Source of the DNA: Paludibaculum sp.
GTDB lineage: Bacteria > Acidobacteriota > Terriglobia > Bryobacterales > Bryobacteraceae
Direction of reading: 5' to 3'
NCBI GenBank assembly: GCA_029973955.1
Contig: JARKQJ010000003.1
Span: forward strand, 1 to 42,872
DNA length: 42,872 nt
In this document: piece after piece, positions 1 through 8,400 of the stretch
Position numbering within the stretch: the stretch's first letter is position 1
Layout: every line of letters starts with the position of its first letter
Notes under the pieces: generated by a model
The model's database searches: none
Seen by the model: only the letters and a program-made list of their open reading frames with translations
What the model was told of the DNA's origin: nothing
Program-made: the position numbers and the translations under genes

Positions 1-233
1 TCTCGGGGGAATATGGCTTCACGGTGGCCCCGAGACTTCGTCTCGGGGGAATATGGCTCCACGGTGGCCCCGAGACTTCGTCTCGGGGGAATACGGCTTC
101 ACGGTGGCCGCGAGACTTCGTCTCGGGGGAATATGGCTTCACGGTGGCCGCGAGACTTCGTCTCGGGGGAATATGGCTTCACGGTGGCCCCGAGACTTCG
201 TCTCGGGGGAATATGGCTTCACCGTGGCCCTGG
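1..233. repeat. Tandem 40-bp hairpin repeat, about 5.8 copies, cut by the window edge
   Basis: Units begin at 1, 41, 81, 121, 161 and 201. The first five are full length and differ at only one to three positions; the sixth decays after about 33 bp. Each junction holds an inverted repeat with arms CCCCGAGAC and GTCTCGGGG around a TTC loop, so every unit can form a 9-bp stem. In units 3 and 4 the left arm has one C-to-G change that weakens the stem. The unit length is not a multiple of three and no frame suggests a protein. The array lies 18 bp beyond the 3' end of the minus-strand glycosidase, so it would be the first sequence transcribed after that gene. The true copy number is unknown because the window starts inside it. 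Confidence 0.9.
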
Positions 234-250
234 GAGGGGGGCCGGGGGAA

Positions 251-3200
251 TTACGGCTGGGCGGGGCCGGGGATGATGCGGACGGGGCCGATGAGGCCGC
301 TGTGGCGGAGTTTGGGGAGCTTGTTGGCGCGGTCGAGGACGGCGCGCTCGTTCTCCATGGTGTTGGCAACCAGGATTCGCACGGTGTTTTTGCCGGGTTT
401 GACGTACTTCGTGATGTCGAAGGTGAAGGGGAGCCAGGCGCGCTGGCCGGCTTTTTGGCCGTTGATTTCGAGTTCGGCGACGACGCCGACCTCGCCGCAG
501 TCGAGCGTGAGCTGGCGGCCGAGGTAGTTGGCGGGGATGTTCACTTCGGTTTCGTAGGCGGCTTCGCCGGAGAAGTAGGGGAGGCCCTGGTCGATCCAGG
601 AACCGAGAGTGGTGGAGGCAGAGCCGAGTGTGAAGATGGGGGAGGCCCTCAATTCCTCGTCGGCGGGCATGAGGATGGCGAGGACGTTGCCGGGGCCCTG
701 GGCGGGCGCCGGGAAACGGAGTTCGCCTTCGGGGGTGAGGGGCATCTTCGCGCCGTTGTAGAAGACCTCGACGGGGCGGCGGAATTTGGGGAGCTTGACG
801 GAAGTGGCGGTGGCGGGGACGGCGACACGGTACCAGAGGGTGAAGTAGGTGGTGCCGGGCGCGCGGAGGGCGCGGTCCGGGTTGACGGTGAGGTCGTCGA
901 GATTGTCGCCGTTGGAATCCGTGATGCGGACCATGAAGCTGAACGTTCCGCGGCGGAAGCGGGAGACCTTGACCATGACCTGGTTCCAGCCGGCCTGGAA
1001 GTCGGCCTCACGTGTGAGCGCAAAGGCTTCGCGCATCTCGTAGTACCAGGGGTGGAGGTGCCAATCGAGGAGCTTTTTGCCGTTGACCCAGAGGTGGGCG
1101 TTGTTATTGGCGGCGACGCGGAGTTGGACGCGGCGGGCGACGGGGGAGTAGACGTAGGTCATGGCATAGGCGGTGCCATCGGCGCCGATGGGCATGCCCA
1201 TGGCGGAGTAGAGATCGACATTCATGGCGGGGGAGGCGTAGCGGTGCCACTGGAGGGTGCCGTAGTTGGCCTTCTCGTCCGGATTTGATTCGGGAGGAAA
1301 TGACCCGTAGCAGCCGGCGTGGTCCTGGTTGTCGAAGGGGCCGACGATCCACCAATCGCGGACGGTCCACTTTTCGCGGGAGAGCCAGGTTTCGTCCCAG
1401 CGTTCGTCGTTGAAGACCTTTTTGGCGAAGCCGTGAGTTTCGCCGAGGCCGTCCCAGGAGCGATGGAAGCGCATGCCGTAGGGGGCTTCGACGGTTTTGC
1501 GGAGTGGGGTGAGGCGCCAGTTGCCGTTGAGGGCGAGGGCGGCGGGGCGCTGGGGATCGGGCGGCTCGGGCTGTTTGACGCGGGCGGCGGGGTTGCCGAA
1601 GACGACGTAGAAGGCGTCCCAGGGTGCGAAGGTGAGGGTGACGTCGGTGCCGGCGGGAGCGGGCTTGGAGAAGAGGGGCTCGCGGGTACCCGTGGCGGCG
1701 TCCCACTTTTCGGGGATGCCTTGGGTGGCGAGGCGGAAGGTTTGGGTGCGGGGCTGGTCTGAGTCGTTGACGAGCCAGTAGTAGTGGAGGCCTTCCTTGG
1801 AGCGGTGGGCGGCGCCCCAACTGGCGCGCGAGCCGCCGAGGGGATCGACATCGCGAGGGAGGTGCTGGTCGAGGATGGGGAAGATCTGATCGATGTCGTC
1901 GGGGACGAAGAAGGCGTGGCCGCCGGCGGCGTTGGTGTTGGAGGAGGGCTTCGAGGAGGAGGTGTTGCCGAAGATGCGGCGGAGGGCGGCGGCGAGTTCG
2001 GCGTCGTCGCGGCCGTCTTCCATGGAGTCAGTGGGGAGGCGCTTGACGGCAATGATGGTGCCGCCGGCGTTGAAGAACTCCTCGATCTTATTGATGGTGG
2101 TGCGGCGGACGGCAGTGAGGGGCGGGAGGACGAGGACGCGGAAGGATTCGGGGCCGATGTGGAGGGCGCGGTTCCGGATTTTGGCGGAATCGAGGTAGTA
2201 GGAGCCGGCGATGTCGTAGTCGCGCAATTCCTGGGACAACCGGTTCATGAGGTTGCCGTAGTAGAGGTTGACCATGGGGAGGAGGTTGGAATTCCAGTCG
2301 GGCTTGGGGGCGTAGTTGGGCTGGGCGAGGGCCCAGGCGGTTTCGGTGGGCTGGAAGAGAACGATGTCGGCGTAGTGGCGGCCGCCGTCGTTCATGAAGG
2401 CGATGCGGCGGGCGTAGTCGGCGTAGTGGTGGAAGAAGCGCCAGTAGGGCTGATGGTAGAACCAATCGGGCGGGTACTCGATGCGCTGGGGGTTGTAGTT
2501 GAGGGAGGCGGGGACGAAGACGGAGGTGCCCCAGACGCCGAGCATGTTGGTGCCGAGGCGCATCTTCTGGATGTCCTGGTAGGTGTGGTCGCCCTGGAGT
2601 GCCTGGTTTTCGACGAGGTAGCGGGTGCCGCGGAAGTGGGCGACGGAGGCGGTGGCTTTGAGGTCGCGGGGAGAGCGGCCCATGTCGTAGAGGGAGTCGG
2701 CGCCGGGCCAGGACCAGGCGCGGGAGACGCGCTGAATGTCGCCGACGTAGAAGGCCTCGCTGACGAGATTCTCTTCCCAGACGTGGCCGCCGATGTTGAT
2801 TTTGTGTTTTTCGCACCAATCGGCGACCTGCTTCATGTAGTTTTCGGCGTAGAGTTCGCTGATGACATCGAGGAAGTCGCAGCGGATTTTCGGGGTGGGC
2901 TTGCCGGCTTCATAGGAGAGGACGGGAAGGAATTTGCGGAGGTCATAGCCTTTGGTCTGGCGGAACTCGTCCATGAGGCGGGGGGTCCAGGCGATGCGGC
3001 GGCCGTAGTCGCCTTCGTGGTCGGTGAAGATGGAGTCGACGGTATTGCCGAAGAGGTCTGGGCCGAGTTCGTAGTAGCGGTCGTGGACGAGCTTGAGCCA
3101 GGTGGAGGTGACGTCTTTGTTGAGGAGGTCGACGAGGCCGCCGTCGCGGCCCTGGGAGGGTTCGAGGAAGTAGGCCATGAGGCGCCAGTTGGCGGCGGGG

Positions 3201-3784
3201 GCGTTCCAGGAGACGGAGGTGGCGTTGGGGGGAGTTTCGATGAGGGTGAGGGAGTCTGGGTCGAGGATGTCTTCTGCGGTGAGGCGGGCCGCGACGGCGA
3301 ACTGGAGGTGTTGGACGTTTTCGATGCGGAGGGGGCCGGGGGCGGAGGAGTCTTTGGAGGTGAACCAGAGGCTTCTCATGCGGAAGTCAGGGTTCTGCTC
3401 GATGACGCGGCTGCCGAGGCCGGGGCGCCAGGGATCGCGGGCCTCGCCGCCGGGCCACTCGTATTCGTCGACAAAGCCGAAGAGGAAGCCGTGCTGTTTG
3501 GAGGAGGCGTAGGCGGACTTGACGATGCTCCAATACTCGTCGCTGAGGTAGGGGGTTTGGAGGCCGGTGCGATTGTGGACGTATGCGCCGTAGACATGCT
3601 GGGCGACCATTTCGCGGATCTGACGATCGACTTCGGCGGGTTCGATCTTGTCGTTCCAGAACCAGAAGGGGCGGACGGTGTAGGTCTTGGGCGGGTCTTT
3701 GAACTGCTCGAGGAGTTTGGCGGCGGGGGGAGTCTGGGCGAAGGCGGCGGCGAAGGCGAGATAGACTAGCAGCGGGGATTTCAT
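251..3784 (-). CDS. Secreted GH106-like glycosidase (putative alpha-L-rhamnosidase family)
   Basis: This 1177-residue protein opens with a hydrophobic signal peptide (MKSPLLVYLAFAAAFAQ), so it should act outside the cytoplasm. Residues from about 35 carry the GH106-type opening: RPFWFWND, a segment resembling the family's xxGxxxHxRxGL strand (AYVHNRTGLQTPYLS), then FVDEYEWPGG. The barrel continues to about residue 560. The second half contains beta-sandwich segments. Near the C-terminus a galactose-binding-like domain is visible (LDCGEVGVVAELEINGQKAG, then ITKYVKPGKNTVRI), the type that follows many GH2/GH106 barrels. GH106 enzymes remove L-rhamnose from plant or microbial polysaccharides, but many long bacterial homologues are uncharacterised, so the substrate is inferred. 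The ATG at 3784 is chosen because it gives the signal peptide. The gene diverges from the next gene across 106 bp and ends just before the tandem repeat. Confidence 0.8.
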   Translation of the reverse strand: MKSPLLVYLAFAAAFAQTPPAAKLLEQFKDPPKTYTVRPFWFWNDKIEPAEVDRQIREMVAQHVYGAYVHNRTGLQTPYLSDEYWSIVKSAYASSKQHGFLFGFVDEYEWPGGEARDPWRPGLGSRVIEQNPDFRMRSLWFTSKDSSAPGPLRIENVQHLQFAVAARLTAEDILDPDSLTLIETPPNATSVSWNAPAANWRLMAYFLEPSQGRDGGLVDLLNKDVTSTWLKLVHDRYYELGPDLFGNTVDSIFTDHEGDYGRRIAWTPRLMDEFRQTKGYDLRKFLPVLSYEAGKPTPKIRCDFLDVISELYAENYMKQVADWCEKHKINIGGHVWEENLVSEAFYVGDIQRVSRAWSWPGADSLYDMGRSPRDLKATASVAHFRGTRYLVENQALQGDHTYQDIQKMRLGTNMLGVWGTSVFVPASLNYNPQRIEYPPDWFYHQPYWRFFHHYADYARRIAFMNDGGRHYADIVLFQPTETAWALAQPNYAPKPDWNSNLLPMVNLYYGNLMNRLSQELRDYDIAGSYYLDSAKIRNRALHIGPESFRVLVLPPLTAVRRTTINKIEEFFNAGGTIIAVKRLPTDSMEDGRDDAELAAALRRIFGNTSSSKPSSNTNAAGGHAFFVPDDIDQIFPILDQHLPRDVDPLGGSRASWGAAHRSKEGLHYYWLVNDSDQPRTQTFRLATQGIPEKWDAATGTREPLFSKPAPAGTDVTLTFAPWDAFYVVFGNPAARVKQPEPPDPQRPAALALNGNWRLTPLRKTVEAPYGMRFHRSWDGLGETHGFAKKVFNDERWDETWLSREKWTVRDWWIVGPFDNQDHAGCYGSFPPESNPDEKANYGTLQWHRYASPAMNVDLYSAMGMPIGADGTAYAMTYVYSPVARRVQLRVAANNNAHLWVNGKKLLDWHLHPWYYEMREAFALTREADFQAGWNQVMVKVSRFRRGTFSFMVRITDSNGDNLDDLTVNPDRALRAPGTTYFTLWYRVAVPATATSVKLPKFRRPVEVFYNGAKMPLTPEGELRFPAPAQGPGNVLAILMPADEELRASPIFTLGSASTTLGSWIDQGLPYFSGEAAYETEVNIPANYLGRQLTLDCGEVGVVAELEINGQKAGQRAWLPFTFDITKYVKPGKNTVRILVANTMENERAVLDRANKLPKLRHSGLIGPVRIIPGPAQP

Positions 3785-3844
3785 GACCTACTACCACGCT
3801 GGCACATTGGCGGTGCGGGCATCAACCGTCTTCAGATTTCCAGC

Positions 3845-3884
3845 TATGATGATCCTTTGATTTGAGCCCCGCGGGGCCAGGAGG
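3845..3884 (+). promoter_or_regulatory. Candidate -10 box, 12-bp palindrome and Shine-Dalgarno before the thymidylate-synthase-like gene
   Basis: A TATGAT -10-like hexamer lies at 3845-3850. A perfect 12-bp palindrome (GCCCCGCGGGGC, 3866-3877) follows, then AGGAGG at 3879-3884, six bases before the ATG at 3891. The same TATGAT plus TTTGAGCC combination occurs before the 6-phosphogluconate dehydrogenase gene (14821 onward). No convincing -35 box is visible. The palindrome next to the ribosome binding site could be an operator or an mRNA hairpin. Confidence 0.35.
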
Positions 3885-3890
3885 ACGGGC

Positions 3891-4883
3891 ATGAGCGAGA
3901 GCGAGCAGGCGAATTTGGGGATGGCTGAGCCGGGGCGGCTGCCGGCTTTCCATGTGGATGCGGAGTCGATTCCGGAGGCGTATTACAAGGCGCTGCACGC
4001 GGTGCATTTCGGCGGTGCGACGCTGCGGACGCAGTACGACCGGAAGGACCGGGAGGGGGCGTTTATCGACCCGCCGGGGCGGGATGCGCGGGTGTCGATC
4101 CGGATTCGCGATCCGTTCCGGCAGCCGCGGTTTCCGGCGCTGAGCTACTGCGAGCGGGGGAAGTACATCGCGGAGTTTCTGGGGGCGAAGGACCACCTGG
4201 TGGTGCCCTACAAGGAACTGCTGCGGAGGGTGCGGGAGGGCGAGGAGTTCGAGGCGACGGAGTGGCCTTACTGCTATCACCAGCGGCTGACGGCGTATCC
4301 GCGGGCGGACGGGTCGACGATGGACCAGTTGGAGCTGATTCTGGACAAGCTGGCGCGGGACCCGATTTCGCGGCGCGCGGTGGCGACGACGCGGGTGCCG
4401 GAGATCGATCTGTTCATGGCGTCGGACATGCCGTGTTTGGGCGAGGTGCAGTTGCGGTCGATCGAGGATGCAGAGGGGCGGCTGGTGCTGCAGATGCATG
4501 CGATGTGGCGGAGCCGGGATCTGTTCAAGGCGTGGGGGGACAATCTGGTGGGGATCACGAATCTGCAGGCGCGGCTGGCGGCGCGGCTGGCGGAGAAGAC
4601 GGGGCGGGAGGTCCTCGTTGGCCCCTACAGTGAATCGAACGGGTCTTTGCACATCTACGGGCAGGACTATGTGTCGAAGGGGATGGACAAGTTTTTCACG
4701 CGTTTCCCGGATTGCGCATCGTTTGTGAAGCGGGCGCGGTCGAGCGTGGAGATGTGCGAGCTGGAGGTGATTCCGCAGCTCGAGGATTTGCTGAAGGAGA
4801 CGACGTGGCGGTTCCCGCCGGAGGCGGTGCGGCTGATCGAGGAGATGATTGCGGATTACCGCGCGGGGCGGTTCATTCCTTAG
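3891..4883 (+). CDS. Divergent thymidylate-synthase-fold protein
   Basis: The 330-residue product carries the thymidylate synthase signature in its second half. DQLELILDKLARDPISRR (145-162) matches the ThyA DQLxxVLxxLKxxPxSRR segment. MPCLGEVQL (180-188) places Cys182 at the ThyA nucleophile. WRSRD (206-210) matches ThyA QRSxD, with Arg207, Ser208 and Asp210. Asn218 aligns with the ThyA Asn that reads uracil, and HIY (254-256) matches the dUMP ribose contacts. The His after the catalytic Cys is Leu183, and the Asp before the HxY motif is Ser252. The N-terminal 140 residues do not look like ThyA, and the protein is longer than the usual 264-residue enzyme. It could methylate or hydroxymethylate a pyrimidine nucleotide, or be a non-canonical relative; the substrate cannot be told from sequence. 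AGGAGG lies six bases before the ATG. The 3' end overlaps the next, convergent gene by 11 bp. Confidence 0.75.
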   Translation: MSESEQANLGMAEPGRLPAFHVDAESIPEAYYKALHAVHFGGATLRTQYDRKDREGAFIDPPGRDARVSIRIRDPFRQPRFPALSYCERGKYIAEFLGAKDHLVVPYKELLRRVREGEEFEATEWPYCYHQRLTAYPRADGSTMDQLELILDKLARDPISRRAVATTRVPEIDLFMASDMPCLGEVQLRSIEDAEGRLVLQMHAMWRSRDLFKAWGDNLVGITNLQARLAARLAEKTGREVLVGPYSESNGSLHIYGQDYVSKGMDKFFTRFPDCASFVKRARSSVEMCELEVIPQLEDLLKETTWRFPPEAVRLIEEMIADYRAGRFIP

Positions 4884-5340
4884 CTTTGTTGCGGGCTTCG
4901 GATTCGGCGAGCCAGCCACGGCGGAGCTTGGCCTCCGGGATGGAGGAGAGGTAGGGCTTGATGTCGAGGATGGGGGTGCCGTCGAGCATGTCGAGGCCGC
5001 GGACGTAGAGGCGGTTGCCTTCGCGGCGAATGAGTTCGACGTTGGTGAGGCCGATGGGATTGGGGCGGCCGGGAAAGCGGGTGGCGAAGACGCCGTGGGG
5101 GCGGTCGTCGTTGGGCGGAGTGACGGCGAGCTGATAGCCTTCGACGCGGTGGAAGACCCAGAGGACGACGAGGTGGGAGAAGCCGTCGATGTCGGCGAGG
5201 CCGGGCTCGAGGTCGGGGCGGATCTCGAGGAAGCCTTCGGCGACGTGGGTGGCGCCGAGACCTTTGGGGATCTCCGCGGTGTCGCCGTAGGCGCTGCGAA
5301 CGTAGCCGATGGGGGTGAAGGAGATGGGTTCGGGGCTCAT
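4873..5340 (-). CDS. trmO: TsaA/TrmO-like tRNA (t6A37) N6-methyltransferase
   Basis: The 155-residue protein begins MSPEPISFTPIGYVRS, the usual opening of this family. It contains the family hallmarks FSHLVVLWVFHR, GVFATRFPGRPNPIGLT and a C-terminal GLDMLDGTPILDIKPYL. TrmO uses S-adenosylmethionine to methylate threonylcarbamoyladenosine-37 in a subset of tRNAs. Family members resembling only the TsaA domain can differ in function, so the exact reaction is inferred. The reading frame extends upstream to 5418, but those residues are low-complexity Pro/Arg/Ser, so the internal ATG at 5340 is preferred. Its last 11 bp overlap the end of the convergent thymidylate-synthase-like gene, so the two transcripts would be antisense at their 3' ends. 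Confidence 0.85.
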   Translation of the reverse strand: MSPEPISFTPIGYVRSAYGDTAEIPKGLGATHVAEGFLEIRPDLEPGLADIDGFSHLVVLWVFHRVEGYQLAVTPPNDDRPHGVFATRFPGRPNPIGLTNVELIRREGNRLYVRGLDMLDGTPILDIKPYLSSIPEAKLRRGWLAESEARNKAKE

Positions 5341-5435
5341 GCGCGGCAGCCTGCCTGATTGAGAGATTGGAGACGGGCGCCCTCGGCCGCGCGGATTGGG
5401 GCCGGAAGTTGATGGCAACGATGCATATCACGATT

Positions 5436-8400
5436 TTATTGGATGTCGTGGGCGGGCGCAGGCGGGGCGCCGACTTTGACGTGAACAGGGACGATGCGGC
5501 CGGCTGAGTGGAACTCGAGCTGGTATTCGCCGCGGAAGCCGGGGCCGAGCTGCCAGACGAAGACTCCGGATTCGGGGTCGAGGGTGGAGCCGGCGGGGAG
5601 TTCGCGGCGGTCTTCGTTGATGATGAGGTGGCCCTGCCACTGTCCGGTGGGCAGCGCGATTTCAACGCGGCCGAGTTCGGGGACCTCGACCTCTTTCAGG
5701 GGCTGGAAACGCTCACCGGTGTCAAAGCCGGTACGGAAGCGGGCTTCGGTGGAGGGGGTTTCCGCGCGTGGGAGGGAGACGGAAGCGACGGCGGGGTTGG
5801 GGTTGAAGACGTTGAAGTAGCGGCTGCCGACTCCGTCGGTGCGGCCCTGGTTGTCGGTGACGCTCCAGGCGATGTTGTGGAGGCCGTTGGCGAGCTTGGT
5901 GGTGTCAATGTAGCGGAAGCCGACGGCGCCGAAGGTGTTGGCGTAGTTGGGGAAGAGGGTGTCGATGTCGGAGCGGGGGTTGTTGTAGGTGACGTTGCCG
6001 ATGGGGGAGCCGTCAAGCCAGACCTGGATGGTGGAGCCGTCGGTGGGGATCTTGGCGGGTTGTGGGGTGAGGGCCCAGCCGAAGTTGACGAAGTCCGTGC
6101 CGCTGACGGTGGCGCCTTGGGCGGGGGTGTCGATGGTGCCGAAGGGTTTGGTGGCGTGGGCGTTGTCGACGGGGATGGTTTTGGTGCCGAGTTCCCTGCT
6201 GAGGCCGAGGGCGTTGGTGGCGACGGCGTGGAGCTTGAAGGTGCCATTGCCGTGGTTGGGGAGGAAGTTGGTGAGAAGCATGTAGCCCCAGCCGGAGCGG
6301 TAGTGATGGGGGGCGTTTGGATAGGCGGTTTCGACGTCGGGGCGGGAGTCCTGGATGAAGACGGCGTCGCCGATGTAGATCTGTGCGCCGGCGGGTTCTG
6401 GGGAAACGGCGTCGCGGTAGATTTTGAGGCTGGCGATGCCGATGTCGTCGAGGGCCCAGCCGGTGACGGCGATGCTGGAGGCGACTGAGGAGTTGTTGGC
6501 AGGCGAGTCGAAGCTACCGGTGGGCTGGCTGGAGGCGGCGTAGACCTTGAGGGTGACGGGGAAGGTGACGGGGTTGACGGCGGCTCCGGTGGAGTAGAAG
6601 TTGATATAGGCGTTGTAGGTGCCCGGGCCGGGGAGGAGTGAGGTTTGGATGGAGACGGTAAGTTTTGCGTTGCCGGTGCCGGAGGTGGAGGAGAGCTGGA
6701 GCCAGGGATGGGTGGCTGAGGCGGTCCAAGGGGCGTTGATGGCTGGCTGTTGGGAGAAGACAACTTCCTGTGGTGGAGTGGCGGTGGACGTTGTGCTCAT
6801 GGCGCCGAAGTTGAGGTGGGAGCGGGAGAGCGCGGCGTAGTGAGTGGCGCCGGGGGGCATCGCGGCGAAGCTGGTGAATTGATTGGCGGAGATGCTGTTG
6901 AACACGGCTTGGGGAGGAGTGAAGAGGTAGCCGGACTTGGTGGGGGTGACCGCATAGGAGCGCTGGGCGAGAACGCCAGGGAAAGAGAAGTTGCCGGAAG
7001 CATCGGTGAGGGTGTATGAGGTGGCGTCGCCGGTAAGAGTGACGCCGACTCCGGCGAGGCCCGTGGCGCCGGCTTTGACGGTGCCGGAGATGGTGAAAGG
7101 ATCGGGGACCGGGGCTGGGATAGCCTGCCAAGAGTTGGTGCCAAGGCCCAATTCGCCGAGCAAGTCGGACCCCCAGGCCCAGAGAGCTCCATCCTGCGTT
7201 ACCGCCAGGCTGTGATCAGAGCCTGCGGCTACGGAAGCAATGCCGGCCACGTTCAACACCTTGACTGGGTTCTGCCGATTGATCCTGGTTCCGTCACCGA
7301 GTTCACTGGCTTCGTTGTATCCCCAGGCCCAGACGCTCCCATCGCTCTTCAGCGCCAAGCTGTGTGCCCAACCGGCGGCGACCAGCAACACCCCCGCTAT
7401 TCCGGTCGCTCGAACGGGCGAAGACCGGTCAATGGAGGTTCCGTCGCCCAACTGGCCGGCGCTGTTACTCCCCCAGGCCCAGATGGTCCCATCGCTCTTG
7501 ACTGCCAGGTTGTGATGAAAACCGGAGGTAATTGCCATCACTCCCGAAAGTCCGATCACCTGTGCAGGCAAACCATGGCCCGTCGTGGTTCCATCTCCCA
7601 ACTGGCCGAAAGAGTTACCCCCCCAAGCCCAGACGGTGCCGTCACTCTTGAGAGCCAGGCTGTGTTCATAACCTGCGTCCAGGGCGACCACTCCTGACAA
7701 CCCGACCACCTGTGCCGGAGCATTGCGGCCAGCCACAGTCCCATCTCCCAACTGGCCGGATGAGTTACTCCCCCAAGCCCAGACGGTGCCGTCGCTCTTC
7801 CAGGCCAAAGCATGTCTGATGCCAGCCGCCACCCCAGCAACGCCGGTGAGTCCGAGCACTTGTGCCGGGGCACTCTCGCCAGAATCCCTCCCAGTACCCA
7901 GCGTCCCCGAGGAGTTCAAACCGAACGCCCATACCGTCCCGTCCCGTTTGACCGCCAGACTATAGTTGTTGCCGGCGGCTGCCGCTACCACATTCGAGAT
8001 TGCGGCACACAGCACCGGGTATGGACTATTCCGAGCGATAGCACTACCCAATTGTCCATTTTCGTTCGCTCCCATGCCCCACAGAGATCCGTCGCTTTGA
8101 ATGGCCAAGGTATGACTGACTCCACCTTTGACCCTGGTAATCCCGGAGAGGCCGGTGACCGGCGCTGGTGAAAGGCGGTCGACCAGTGTCCCGACGCCCA
8201 ACTGCCCACGGAGGTCCTGCCCCCAAGCCCACGGATTCCCCTCGCTATCGAGCGCCAAGCCGAAATTGAGTCCGGCGGCCATCGACACAATGTTGGCAAG
8301 GCCATTTACCTGCACAGCGGTCGGGGAGTCGCCGCCATCGCGGCCGAGTTGGCCATAAGTGCTGTCCCCCCAACCCCAAACGGTGCCGTCCATCTTCAAG

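Noticed and set aside
1..233. CRISPR array
   Set aside because: Units are contiguous 40-bp copies with no unique spacers between them, so they are tandem repeats.
53..1288. 411-residue + strand frame across the repeats
   Set aside because: It is antisense to the GH106-like gene, low-complexity (Gly/Glu/Asp/Val), and has no recognisable domain; its start reads through the hairpin repeats.
1784..3769. 661-residue + strand frame antisense to the GH106-like gene
   Set aside because: Its composition is dominated by Gly, Val, Glu and Asp, as expected from the complement of a C-rich coding strand, and no motif is visible.
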